Positions 32,788 through 41,725 of a stretch of 50,111 nucleotides of DNA are shown here, piece after piece. This stretch comes from Lachnospiraceae bacterium. Its GTDB lineage: Bacteria > Bacillota_A > Clostridia > Lachnospirales > Lachnospiraceae. The notes beneath the pieces are model-generated. The model was not told where the DNA came from. It did no database searches and worked only from the letters and a program-made list of their open reading frames with translations. The stretch lies in NCBI GenBank assembly GCA_009911175.1, contig QXWX01000055.1, forward strand, positions 1 to 50,111, given 5' to 3'. How positions within the stretch are numbered: position 1 is the first letter of the stretch; each line of letters starts with the position of its first letter. The translations under genes were made by a program, and so were the position numbers.

Positions 32788-34214
32788 AGCATATGACGTT
32801 GACCGAGATTGCAAAAGCCTGCGGAGGAGTCCTTCACGGGGGCGGCAGTTCTGCCGCAAAGGAGGTTTCCTCTGTCACCATCGACAGCCGGAAGGTACAG
32901 AAAGACAGCCTGTTCATTGCCATCAAGGGGGCCCGGGTGGACGGGCATGACCTGATCCCTCAGACCATCGAAGCCGGAGCCTTATGCGCCCTTTCGGAAA
33001 GGGATCTGGGTGACGTGTCTTTTCCATATATCCGCGTGGAATCCTGCCGCCAGGCGCTGAAAGACCTGGCGGAGCACTACCGCCGTTCCCTGGACATCCG
33101 GGTGGTGGGCATCTCCGGCAGTGTGGGAAAGACCAGTACAAAGGAAATGATCGCTTCCGTGCTGTCGCAGAAGTACTGTGTGCTGAAAACGGAAGGGAAC
33201 TTTAACAATGAGGTAGGCCTGCCGCTGACCGTATTCAATCTGCGGGAGGAGCACGAAGTCGCGGTCTTGGAAATGGGAATCAGCGATTTTGGGGAGATGA
33301 CGCGTCTTGCCAGGATCGCAAGGCCGGATATCTGCGTCATTACCAATATCGGCTGCGCGCATCTGGAACAGCTGAAAGACAGGGACGGCATCCTAAAAGC
33401 CAAGACAGAGATGCTTGCCTTCATGAACCCGGAGGGACACATTGTATTCAACGGGGATGACGACAAGCTGGGTACAATTATCCCGGAAAACGGACTGTCC
33501 CCGGTTTATTTCGGCCTGGGTGAGTACTGCCGCTTCCGGGCGGAGCATGTGACGGACCGGGGGCTGCGGGGAACCGACGCGGAATTTATCACGCCGGATT
33601 CCCGTTTTACGGCCCATATCTCCATCCCTGGAAGCCATATGGTGCATAACGCCATGGCGGGCACTGCGGTGGGACGCATCCTGGGACTGACGGATGAGGA
33701 GATCCGAGTCGGAATCGAAGCCCTGGTTCCCCTTGCGGGACGCAACCATCTGATCGAGACTGAACACTTCACCATCATCGACGACTGTTATAACGCCAAT
33801 CCCGCGTCCATGAAGGCATCCCTGGACGTACTGGCGAAGGCAGATACCAGGACCGTCGCAGTCCTGGGGGACATGGGGGAGCTGGGTGAGAATTGGAAGT
33901 CCCTTCACCAGGAGGTCGGCCGGTATGCCGCAGAGCTTGGAATCCATGTCCTGGTCTGTATCGGGGAAATGGCGGAAGAGATTGCGGAGGGTGCCCGGAC
34001 CGTCGGCAAGGCGCAGGCGTCCGTCGGCAAAGATTTTGTATCGGAATCTACCGCAGCTTCCGATACCGGGAGCACTGCCGTCTTTCATTATCAGTCAAAG
34101 GCTGATTTTCTTGCAGACGCAGGCGCCTTACTAAAGGCCGGGGATTCCATACTAGTCAAGGCTTCCCATATGATGGAATTTCCGGAGATTGTAGAGTTTC
34201 TGGAGAAAAATTGA
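32784..34214 (+). CDS. murF: UDP-N-acetylmuramoyl-tripeptide--D-alanyl-D-alanine ligase
   Basis: A 476-residue cytoplasmic Mur ligase that adds D-Ala-D-Ala to the UDP-MurNAc-tripeptide. N-terminal UDP-binding part (VTIDSRKVQKDSLFIAIKGARVDGHDLI, about 31-58), P-loop GISGSVGKTSTK (109-120), FNNEVGLPLT, EMGISDFGEMTRLA, the NIGCAHLE motif and IIDDCYNANPASMKASLD. The start at 32784 overlaps the ddl stop (ATGA); a second ATG follows nine bases later. Co-translation with ddl puts product and consumer side by side. A bidirectional terminator follows. Confidence 0.95.
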   Translation: MKHMTLTEIAKACGGVLHGGGSSAAKEVSSVTIDSRKVQKDSLFIAIKGARVDGHDLIPQTIEAGALCALSERDLGDVSFPYIRVESCRQALKDLAEHYRRSLDIRVVGISGSVGKTSTKEMIASVLSQKYCVLKTEGNFNNEVGLPLTVFNLREEHEVAVLEMGISDFGEMTRLARIARPDICVITNIGCAHLEQLKDRDGILKAKTEMLAFMNPEGHIVFNGDDDKLGTIIPENGLSPVYFGLGEYCRFRAEHVTDRGLRGTDAEFITPDSRFTAHISIPGSHMVHNAMAGTAVGRILGLTDEEIRVGIEALVPLAGRNHLIETEHFTIIDDCYNANPASMKASLDVLAKADTRTVAVLGDMGELGENWKSLHQEVGRYAAELGIHVLVCIGEMAEEIAEGARTVGKAQASVGKDFVSESTAASDTGSTAVFHYQSKADFLADAGALLKAGDSILVKASHMMEFPEIVEFLEKN

Positions 34215-34269
34215 ACGATCATCTGAGCCGCCTTTTTTGTGACGGGCGATCTGATCCTCATATTATAGT

Positions 34270-34310
34270 AAAAACAGCCTTCAGCAGTTTTTTCTGCTTC
34301 GGCTGTTTTT
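34270..34310. terminator. Bidirectional terminator between murF and the DMT transporter
   Basis: 10-base arms (34270-34279 and 34301-34310) with an inner CAGCAG/CTGCT stem; A-run left and T-run right serve both converging genes. Confidence 0.88.
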
Positions 34311-34318
34311 CTGTTACT

Positions 34319-35245
34319 TTATTTTACGGCTGGCTTTTTTTGCTTTTGCGGAAGCTGGGCCAGTATGATCGCGGTAAATACCAAGACACACCCCAGCAGT
34401 TCCTTCAGAGAGAGACGCTCGTTCAGGACCAGCCATCCGGTCAGCACCGCAAAGACAGATTCCAGGCTCATCAGCAGGGAGGCTACGGTGGGATTCAGAT
34501 GCTTCTGCGTCACGATCTGCAGAGTATACGCCACCCCGCTGGAAAGGACTCCCGCATAGGCCAGCGGCTGCCATGCCCGAATAATCTGAGAGATCTCCGG
34601 ATGCTCCCACACCAGCATGGGAACTGCGCTGATACATCCGCAGACAAAAAACTGGATACAGGAAAGCCGGATGCCGTCCACCCTAGGCGAGAAATAGTCT
34701 ACAGCCAGGATATGCAGGGAAAAGACTAGCGCGCACAGAAGCACCATGAAGTCTCCATAGGAAATGGAGAAGCCTTCCTTGATGCAGAGCAGGTACATCC
34801 CCGCCACTGCCAGAGCCACGCCGAGCCAGGTCTTGTTCCCCACCTTTTTGCCGAGGATCAGCCCCAGAAGCGGCACGATCAGGATATAAAGCGCAGTAAT
34901 AAATCCTGCTTTTCCTGCGGTTGTATACTTGATACCGATCTGCTGCAGAGAGGTGGACAAGGTCAGGATTACACCGCAGCATAAGCCGCCGGAGAGCAGT
35001 ACTTTCTTGTTCTGTTCCCTTGTCCCTTCTTCCGTCTTCTGCCCATCGTGTTCTGCTGTCTCCTTTTTCTGCCGGTCCATGAACCAGATCACGGGAAGCA
35101 GCACCAGGCTTCCCATGAAGCTTCGCACACAGTTAAAGGAAAAGGGGCCCAGGTAGTCCATTCCCACACTCTGAGCAACAAATGCGCTTCCCCAGATCAG
35201 AGCTGCCAGCATCAGCAGAAAATTATATTTCAAGTTATGATTCAT
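34319..35245 (-). CDS. DMT family transporter with two EamA domains
   Basis: A 308-residue protein with ten likely membrane segments in two repeated halves (EamA). First half starts NFLLMLAALIWGSAFVAQSVGMDYLGPFSFNCVRSFMGSLVLLPV; second half includes LPLLA-type repeats with YTLQIVTQKHLNPTVASLLMSLESVFAVLTGWLVLNERLSLKELLGCVLVFTAIILAQL, the strongest family signature. A charged cytoplasmic loop (about 55-80) holds KKETAEHDGQKTEEGTREQNK. Likely exports a small metabolite or amino acid; substrate not predictable. The start at 35245 has GGGAGG. Confidence 0.9.
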   Translation of the reverse strand: MNHNLKYNFLLMLAALIWGSAFVAQSVGMDYLGPFSFNCVRSFMGSLVLLPVIWFMDRQKKETAEHDGQKTEEGTREQNKKVLLSGGLCCGVILTLSTSLQQIGIKYTTAGKAGFITALYILIVPLLGLILGKKVGNKTWLGVALAVAGMYLLCIKEGFSISYGDFMVLLCALVFSLHILAVDYFSPRVDGIRLSCIQFFVCGCISAVPMLVWEHPEISQIIRAWQPLAYAGVLSSGVAYTLQIVTQKHLNPTVASLLMSLESVFAVLTGWLVLNERLSLKELLGCVLVFTAIILAQLPQKQKKPAVK

Positions 35246-35340
35246 CTTACATTTCCTCCCAAATCCGGGCATGCCGGATGATCGTATTTTTTGTTTTCGC
35301 TCACCGGTTAACCAGCGGCCTGTAGATCAGGAATATTTTC

Positions 35341-36684
35341 TCAGTTCTCGATCAGCTTTTTCCGCTTCCAGTTCCCCGTCCGATACCACAGGAATGAGAT
35401 CGCAAAGTTTACAAACCATCCCAACGGCACCGCATACCAGACAAACTGAATCCCGAACAGAGGGGAACAGAGCTGTGCCACCGACACCCGCAGCCCCAGG
35501 TTGACCAGGTTTGCGATCATGTATACCTTCACATCCCCGGCTCCACGTAAAATCCCATCCGTTATCGCTTTAAAACCAAGGAAGCAGAAAAACCATCCGG
35601 TAAACCTCAGATATGCCGTCCCGGTTGAAAATGCGACCGGAGATTCCGCTGCCTTTACAAACATGGAAACGATCGGGCCGTAAAACAGCTGTGAGAGCAG
35701 GATGATCCCCGCGCCGAAGCCAATTACGATCTGAAATGCCGCGCGGTAGCCTTCCTCCACCCGGTCCTGATTCCCCGCGCCCAGGTTCTGTGCGGTAAAG
35801 GTGGACATGGCATTCCCGGTCGCGATCATGGGCACCACACACACCGATTCCAGACGCATTCCGGCTGAATACCCAGCTACTGCTGAAGATCCGAACTGGT
35901 TCACCGCGGACTGGGTCAGCAGCATTCCAATGCTGACGATAGACTGCTGTATGATGGAAGGAACCGCAATCCGAACCCCGCTGGAAAACATGGCGGAGTC
36001 AAACTTTTCCACCTTGCCTTCCGTCTCATATTGCTTTAGAAGCCGCATCAGGATACCGAAGGAGATCACGGAAGAGATGCCCTGCGCAATCACGGTCGCA
36101 ATGGCGACTCCCGCCACCCCCAGCTTCAGTACCGCCACCATCCACAGATCCAGCACTACATTTAAGATCGAGGAAAAGATCAAAAGCATCAGCGGGATCT
36201 GAGACTTTCCCAGGGCGTTGAAGTTTGCGGATAGTATATTGTACATAAACATGAACGGCAGCCCCGCAAAATAGATCTGCAGATACAGAACCGCGTCTCC
36301 AAATATATTTTCCGGAGTCTTCAAGGCATGCAGGATCGCCGGATTCACGAAAAAGCCCAGCAATGCCATCAGCACACTGAAAATGCCGAACGCAATCAGA
36401 AACGTGTAGATCGATGTCTTCATCTCCCGATATTTTTTTGCCCCCAGATATTGGCTTGCAAGGACCGAAGCACCCATTCCGCTGCCGATCGCCACCATGA
36501 TGAACACTGTCGTAAAGGAATACGACGCCCCTACGGCCGCCAGCGCGTCCTCCCCCACAAGATTTCCGACGATCACAGAGTCCGCCATGTTATAGAACTG
36601 CTGAAACAGATTTCCAATGATCATCGGCAGCGCAAAAAGCAGCATGGAGCGCCCCGGCTTCCCATTGATCAAATCCAGCTTCAT
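35341..36684 (-). CDS. MATE family efflux transporter (first of two)
   Basis: A 447-residue, 12-segment multi-drug and toxin extrusion protein. Start DLINGKPGRSMLLFALPMIIGNLFQQFYNMADSVIVGNLVGEDALAAVG and the ASVLASQYLGAKKYREM loop are the classical DinF/NorM-like signature; the second half has SAVAGYSAGMRLE and STFTAQNLGAGNQDRVEEGY. Drives drug or metabolite export with a sodium or proton gradient; substrate unknown. GGGGAAG precedes the start, and a good promoter lies at 36727-36755. It belongs to a different MATE subgroup than the second copy at 40210. Confidence 0.93.
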   Translation of the reverse strand: MKLDLINGKPGRSMLLFALPMIIGNLFQQFYNMADSVIVGNLVGEDALAAVGASYSFTTVFIMVAIGSGMGASVLASQYLGAKKYREMKTSIYTFLIAFGIFSVLMALLGFFVNPAILHALKTPENIFGDAVLYLQIYFAGLPFMFMYNILSANFNALGKSQIPLMLLIFSSILNVVLDLWMVAVLKLGVAGVAIATVIAQGISSVISFGILMRLLKQYETEGKVEKFDSAMFSSGVRIAVPSIIQQSIVSIGMLLTQSAVNQFGSSAVAGYSAGMRLESVCVVPMIATGNAMSTFTAQNLGAGNQDRVEEGYRAAFQIVIGFGAGIILLSQLFYGPIVSMFVKAAESPVAFSTGTAYLRFTGWFFCFLGFKAITDGILRGAGDVKVYMIANLVNLGLRVSVAQLCSPLFGIQFVWYAVPLGWFVNFAISFLWYRTGNWKRKKLIEN

Positions 36685-36726
36685 CTGATCTTCCCCTTTC
36701 CTGATTCATTTTTATATATCCAGCCC

Positions 36727-36755
36727 ATTATATAATTTTTTTATCAACGTGTAAA
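36727..36755 (-). promoter_or_regulatory. Promoter of the first MATE gene
   Basis: Minus strand: TTTACA (36750-36755), 17-base spacer, perfect TATAAT (36727-36732). Confidence 0.8.
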
Positions 36756-36875
36756 TTGTTTTTTATTGTTTTCTGCAAAACTGTCTCTTTGACAGATTTT
36801 CTATATCTTCTGGTGTATTGATAAGAAGTTTTATCTGAGCATAGGCTTGTTGGTTCACTGATTTTTCCGTATAAA

Positions 36876-36912
36876 AAGGGAATGTCCGCGCCGAAGCATT
36901 AGACATTCCCTT
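36876..36912 (-). terminator. Terminator of glgC-glgD
   Basis: Perfect 11-base arms (36876-36886 and 36902-36912), 15-base loop, followed by a T-run on the minus strand. Confidence 0.88.
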
Positions 36913-36969
36913 ATGTACCTTATCATTATACTGCCGCTTATACGGCTATACGGAAAAGCAGCTCATGCT

Positions 36970-38085
36970 CTACAGTGTATCTTCCCGGCGTACATATCCC
37001 GGTTTTTCAGGCGGCGCAATCACTTCTTTTGCACGTATGATCTTGGCACGCTTATCCACAACCTGGTTCTCAATGTGAGCGTTTTCTCCGATTAGCGCCC
37101 CCGGAAGGATCACGCTGTTTTTCACAACCGCTCCCTTCTTGATCACGCATCCGCGTCCGATCACGGAATTTTCCACGGTTCCTTCGATCAGGCATCCGTT
37201 GGAGACAACCGAATACTTCACGCTGCTGTCCTCAAAGTACTGTGTCGGGCTGGAATCGTTGGTGCGCGTGTAGATCGGCCAGTCCTCGTCAAACAGGCTG
37301 GCTGCCGTCTTGCCGTCGATCAGGGACAGGTTTGCGTCATAGTAGCTCTTGAAATCTGTGATCGTCGCAAAGTATCCGCGATGCGCAACTCCCCGGATGT
37401 CCAGCTCTTCGCATTCCTTGTTTACAATCTGCGCCAGCGTATACATGGAGGAAATCTTTCTTGCCTTTTTAATCAGCTCTACAAACAGGTCCTTCTTCAT
37501 CACATAGGTATCCATGGAAATGTTCCTGTTCTTTGCGGTTCCCCGGTTCTTCTCGATAGACAGCACGCCCTTCTGCTTGTTCAGGTTCAGCAAGTCGCAG
37601 TTCAGATACATCTCCTTCGCATTGTCTACGGAATGATACAGCATCGTAATGTCTGCTTCGGATTCGATATGTGTCTGAAGCAGGGTATCAAAATTCTGTG
37701 TGAACACCATAAAGTTCGGCGTGATAATCACATACTGCTCATGCATTCTCTCAATGCAGTCAATGTTCTCATAAAATGCCGCAATATCCGTATTGTAGAT
37801 GTCATTCTCAGAACTGTTCTGTGAAAACAATACCTGCAGCTTGCCCCGCTTGGAATTAATGCTGTAATGACGTCCTGTTCCAAGATGGTCGATCAGAGAG
37901 CGCGGTTTTCTCCTGACAAAAACCTTGATCTGCTCAATATCGCTGTTACTGAAATTGGAAATCGGGAAATCAATCACACGATATCTTCCCAGGAAAGAGA
38001 ACGCCCCGATCGTACGGTGGCTCTCAAGTCCCTCAACCCATATATGATTACCGGATGTATTCACAATACCAAATGCTTTAGCCAT
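36970..38085 (-). CDS. glgD: Glucose-1-phosphate adenylyltransferase subunit GlgD
   Basis: A 371-residue paralogue of GlgC typical of Firmicutes, where GlgC and GlgD form a mixed enzyme making ADP-glucose for glycogen. It keeps the nucleotidyl-transferase-like fold and left-handed beta-helix end (SSVKYSVVSNGCLIEGTVENSVIGRGCVIKKGAVVKNSVILPG), but the N-terminal GGxGxRL sugar-nucleotide loop is replaced (IVNTSGNHIWVEGLESHRTIGAFSFLGRYRVIDFPISNF), as expected for the regulatory/non-canonical subunit. The ATG at 38085 lies one base after the glgC stop, behind AAGGGGG; the frame opens slightly earlier with a TTG. Confidence 0.93.
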   Translation of the reverse strand: MAKAFGIVNTSGNHIWVEGLESHRTIGAFSFLGRYRVIDFPISNFSNSDIEQIKVFVRRKPRSLIDHLGTGRHYSINSKRGKLQVLFSQNSSENDIYNTDIAAFYENIDCIERMHEQYVIITPNFMVFTQNFDTLLQTHIESEADITMLYHSVDNAKEMYLNCDLLNLNKQKGVLSIEKNRGTAKNRNISMDTYVMKKDLFVELIKKARKISSMYTLAQIVNKECEELDIRGVAHRGYFATITDFKSYYDANLSLIDGKTAASLFDEDWPIYTRTNDSSPTQYFEDSSVKYSVVSNGCLIEGTVENSVIGRGCVIKKGAVVKNSVILPGALIGENAHIENQVVDKRAKIIRAKEVIAPPEKPGYVRREDTL

Positions 38086-38086
38086 A

Positions 38087-39226
38087 TTATTCAACCCCCT
38101 TTACACGCTTCGCAACCAGCTCGATATGTTCGCTGTCCGCGCTTCCCACGACAGCCTCTTTTCCAATCTTCACTCCGTCCGCAACCAGGGCGCGGGTAAC
38201 CACTGCGCCTTCTTCCACTGATACGCCCGGCATGAGTACGCTGTCGATGATCTTTGCTCCGGCGCCTACTTTCGCGCCGGTAAACAATACGGAATTCTTC
38301 ACTTCACCCTCGATCACACAGCCCTGTGTGATAAAGGCGCGCTTGATGTCCGCTTCTGCTCCTACATAATGAGGCAGGGTTGTAACATCTTCTGTATAAA
38401 TTTTCCAGGTAGGGTCACTTAAGTCGAGTTCATTCTTTTTATCCAGAAGATCCATATTGGCTTCCCAAAGGGAATCAATGGTTCCTACGTCCTTCCAATA
38501 GCCCTTGAACTTGTACGCAAGCAGTCTCTTGCCGTCGTTCAAAAGCGTGGGGATGATGTCCTTGCCGAAATCGTGGTTCGAATCCGGGTTCTTCATATCC
38601 GCGACCAGCAGCTTGCGGAGCTGCTTCCAGTCAAAGATATAGATACCCATGGAAGCAAGATTGCTCTTCGGCTTCTCCGGCTTCTCTTCAAATTCGTAGA
38701 TCACGCCGTCTTCATTGGCGTTCATGATACCGAACCGGCTTGCTTCGCGCATGGGAACTTCGATCACGGCGATGGTGGCATCTGCCTTGTTTTCCTTATG
38801 GTAATCCAGCATCTTGGAATAATTCATCTTGTAGATATGGTCTCCGGAAAGTACAAGGAGGTATTCCGGATTATATGTATCTATAAAATCAATATTCTGT
38901 GAGATCGCATCCGCAGTTCCGCGGTATACGTCCAGATTCGCGTCAGCCTTCTCACGCGGCGGCAGAACATAAACCCCGCTGCCCTTCGCGTCCAGCCCCC
39001 AGCGGCGGCCCATGGACACGTAGCTGTTCAGCAATACCGACTCATACTGGGTCAATACTCCGACAACGTCAATCCCGCTGTTTGCGCAATTGCTCAGCGG
39101 AAAATCCACGATACGGTATTTTCCGCCGTATGAAACGGCAGGCTTGGCAACTTTATTGGTCAGATCGTGCAGCCGCGACCCTCGGCCGCCGGCTAAAATC
39201 ATTGCTACCATATTATTTTGCTTCAT
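38087..39226 (-). CDS. glgC: Glucose-1-phosphate adenylyltransferase, catalytic subunit
   Basis: A 379-residue enzyme that makes ADP-glucose from ATP and glucose-1-phosphate, the first committed step to glycogen. The signature loop [44 protein letters not shown] is intact, followed by [15 protein letters not shown] (catalytic aspartate), [20 protein letters not shown] and the beta-helix end. GAGAGGG precedes the start. Forms an operon with glgD; a TATAAT element lies about 45 bases upstream of the start. Confidence 0.96.
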   Translation of the reverse strand: MKQNNMVAMILAGGRGSRLHDLTNKVAKPAVSYGGKYRIVDFPLSNCANSGIDVVGVLTQYESVLLNSYVSMGRRWGLDAKGSGVYVLPPREKADANLDVYRGTADAISQNIDFIDTYNPEYLLVLSGDHIYKMNYSKMLDYHKENKADATIAVIEVPMREASRFGIMNANEDGVIYEFEEKPEKPKSNLASMGIYIFDWKQLRKLLVADMKNPDSNHDFGKDIIPTLLNDGKRLLAYKFKGYWKDVGTIDSLWEANMDLLDKKNELDLSDPTWKIYTEDVTTLPHYVGAEADIKRAFITQGCVIEGEVKNSVLFTGAKVGAGAKIIDSVLMPGVSVEEGAVVTRALVADGVKIGKEAVVGSADSEHIELVAKRVKGVE

Positions 39227-39406
39227 AGTGAACCCTCTCTTTCATAGATAAATAGTAACTGCTTTCTATTATACAATCAATTCGACATTTTTTCTACAAT
39301 TTCATGCAAAAAACACCTTAAAATATAGAAAATTTTGGTTCTTCTGCTTGCAGGATGCTAAAGGCACTGATATTCTTTATTACAGACAGCCGTTTTTTTC
39401 ATGAAT

Positions 39407-39435
39407 TTGTAAAATATATCTGTAAACACTATACT
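39407..39435 (+). promoter_or_regulatory. Promoter of the YwaF-like gene
   Basis: TTGTAA (39407-39412), 17-base spacer, TATACT (39430-39435), about 65 bases before the start codon. Confidence 0.7.
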
Positions 39436-39500
39436 ATTGCCCCCCAATTTTATTGGATCTTATCAATCAGATACTTTTATGAGAAAAGGAGATTTTTATT

Positions 39501-40253
39501 ATGATCAGAAATTTCAGAATGTCCCCTTCTTTTCCGTACCGCATTCAAACCTTTTTCCGGATCTGCGGTATGCTGATGCTTTTTTCCGAGATCTGGAAGC
39601 AGGCCTGCCTGACTTTTTTTCTGAATCATGGCTCCTATGACTGGAGATATTTTCCGTTCCAGCTCTGCAGTGTTCCCATGTATGTTCTGCTGGTTCTTCC
39701 GTATGCGAAAAGCCCCTTTTTGCGCCGTACCTTGCTGACCTTCCTCATGACCTTCGGATTGCTGGGAGGGATCGCCGTCTTTGCGGATACCAGCGGGCTC
39801 CATTACCCGATCCCCGCACTGACATTTCATTCTTACGCATGGCATGTGCTTCTGATCTGGATCGGGATCCTGGCTGCTTTCGCTTATGAATTGGAAGGAT
39901 ACGCCTCCCTTTCGAATGTTGATCGGAAGGAGCCGTCTGTTCCTCCATACCCGCAGGATTTTAAACGCGCCGCCCTTTTCTATCTGGCCTGCTGCGCCGT
40001 TGCAGCCGGGATCAACCACATTTGCGGCCGCTTCGGAATCATCAACATGTTTTATATCAATCCGGCATACCGAATGGAACAGATCATATTTTATGATCTG
40101 GTTCCTCTGCTCGGCAACCTTACCGTGATCTTTCTCTACATCGGCATGACCATCCTGGGAGCCGGACTTCTGTTTCTTCTGTGGAAGCTGCTCCTGCCCC
40201 GGTATGCTGCTATATGCCGCTCTCATCCTTCCGGAACAGGTCGTCCCGTGTGA
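39501..40253 (+). CDS. YwaF/TIGR02206-like integral membrane protein
   Basis: A 250-residue protein with about six or seven membrane segments. The pattern ICGMLMLFSEIWKQ, YFPFQLCSVPMYVLLVLPY and FGLLGGIAVFADTSGLHYPI ... FHSYAWHVLLIWIGI matches the YwaF/TIGR02206 family of unknown function (conserved PFQLC and histidine in the loop). AAAGGAG precedes the start. Its last 44 bases overlap the 3' end of the converging MATE gene, with no terminator between them. Confidence 0.72.
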   Translation: MIRNFRMSPSFPYRIQTFFRICGMLMLFSEIWKQACLTFFLNHGSYDWRYFPFQLCSVPMYVLLVLPYAKSPFLRRTLLTFLMTFGLLGGIAVFADTSGLHYPIPALTFHSYAWHVLLIWIGILAAFAYELEGYASLSNVDRKEPSVPPYPQDFKRAALFYLACCAVAAGINHICGRFGIINMFYINPAYRMEQIIFYDLVPLLGNLTVIFLYIGMTILGAGLLFLLWKLLLPRYAAICRSHPSGTGRPV

Positions 40254-41604
40254 TATTGTTGAGCCACTTTCCGCCGCGGTAATGCCGGAGTACCCATGGC
40301 CATTTTACAAATTCATCGGTACACAGCAGAAAATAAACCCACATCACAGGGAGCTTGAACACAAACGCCGCCAGGAATCCGAGCGGAACCCCATAGCACC
40401 ACATGACGATCGTATCACAGATAAATCCGAACCGGCTGTCGCCCCCTGCCCGAAAGGCCCCCGCGATCAGCGTGGTATTGACCGCCACTCCCATGATGTA
40501 ATATGTATTGATCCACAGCATGCATTTCAGATAATGCATGGCCTGCGGGCTTAAGGAGGAGGATGCGTATGTCAGTACGATCGGCATTGCCGCAACCACG
40601 ATCAGCCCTCCGATGGCTCCGGAGATCACCGTCAGCTTCATCAGCTTCTTCGCGCCGTCCCGCGCTTCTTCGATCTTATTTTCCCCGATTACATTTCCAA
40701 GCAGGATCCCCCCTGCATTTGCCATTCCAAAGCAAAGTATGGTTCCGAAATTGCGGACCACAACGACAAAGGAATTGGCGGCCACCGCATCCGTCCCCAT
40801 ATGTCCCATGACCACCGAGTACATGGCAAACGCAACGCTCCATACAATGTCATTTCCCAGCGCAGGCAGGGACAGTCTCACAAAATCCTGGAACAGCGGC
40901 CTGTTGCTCACAAACAGATATCTGAGGTTCAGCTTAATGGTACTTTTGAAGTAGGATACCGCAAAGCAGGCGACCAGCTCCACCAGTCTGGAGATAGACG
41001 TGGCAAGTCCCACTCCTGCCGCTCCAAGCCTGGGAGCGCCGAGCAGTCCGAAGATAAAGACTGCATTCAGGATGATATTGAGTGAAAACGCCAGGATATT
41101 GAGCGCCGTACTGATCACGACCTGCTCCACACTGCGCAGGATTGCAAGATATACCTCCGCAATACCGCAGCAAAGATAGCTGATGCTCATGAAACGCAGG
41201 TAGGAGGCCCCCACCGCGATCAGCTCCGCGTCATTGGTAAACAGCTTCATCATCATCTCCGGAATGAAAAGCGCGATTCCGCAGAACAGCATGGATATCG
41301 CCAGTGAAAAGCGCAGAGCGATCCCCTCTACAACCTGGATTGCTTCCAGATTCCCCTTGCCGTAGTACTGCGCGCACAATATGGTAGCTCCTGTACCCAG
41401 CCCGTAAAATACCATAAAGAGGATATTGGCGTACTGGGATGCCAGTGATACGGCGGATATGGCTGACTGGCCCACATAATTCAGCATGATCACATCTGCC
41501 GAGCTGACGGCGGAACTCAGAAGGTTCTGGATAATGATCGGCAGCACCAGCTTAAAGATCCGTCCGTAAAAGGTTCTTTTTTCCGTTATGTTGTTCTGCA
41601 GCAT
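40210..41604 (-). CDS. MATE family efflux transporter (second of two)
   Basis: A 464-residue, 12-segment MATE protein. GRIFKLVLPIIIQNLLSSAVSSADVIMLNYVGQSAISAVSLASQYANILFMVFYGLGTGATILCAQYYGKGN shows the family start and the conserved QYYGKG loop. The end (LRHYRGGKWLNNITRDDLFRKDESGI) is a cytoplasmic tail. Substrate unknown. The promoter at 41689-41717 is overlapped by one of two TGTAC-type inverted repeats, suggesting a dedicated regulator that is not encoded next to it. Confidence 0.92.
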   Translation of the reverse strand: MLQNNITEKRTFYGRIFKLVLPIIIQNLLSSAVSSADVIMLNYVGQSAISAVSLASQYANILFMVFYGLGTGATILCAQYYGKGNLEAIQVVEGIALRFSLAISMLFCGIALFIPEMMMKLFTNDAELIAVGASYLRFMSISYLCCGIAEVYLAILRSVEQVVISTALNILAFSLNIILNAVFIFGLLGAPRLGAAGVGLATSISRLVELVACFAVSYFKSTIKLNLRYLFVSNRPLFQDFVRLSLPALGNDIVWSVAFAMYSVVMGHMGTDAVAANSFVVVVRNFGTILCFGMANAGGILLGNVIGENKIEEARDGAKKLMKLTVISGAIGGLIVVAAMPIVLTYASSSLSPQAMHYLKCMLWINTYYIMGVAVNTTLIAGAFRAGGDSRFGFICDTIVMWCYGVPLGFLAAFVFKLPVMWVYFLLCTDEFVKWPWVLRHYRGGKWLNNITRDDLFRKDESGI

Positions 41605-41640
41605 TTTTTATCTCCTGTCCTGTATATCAATTTTTCCATC

Positions 41641-41717
41641 TGTACCGTACAAATGAAAATTTTTTCTTATATTTCCAAATCTTTCCTAAGTATAACTGAT
41701 TATATGTACCTGTACAA
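41641..41717 (-). promoter_or_regulatory. Promoter of the second MATE gene with two matching inverted repeats
   Basis: Minus strand: TTGTAC (41712-41717), 17-base spacer, TATACT (41689-41694). TGTACCTGTACA (41705-41716) covers the -35 box; TGTACCGTACA (41641-41651) lies in the leader. Their centres are about 64 bases apart, close to six helical turns. Confidence 0.6.
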
Positions 41718-41725
41718 GACCATCC

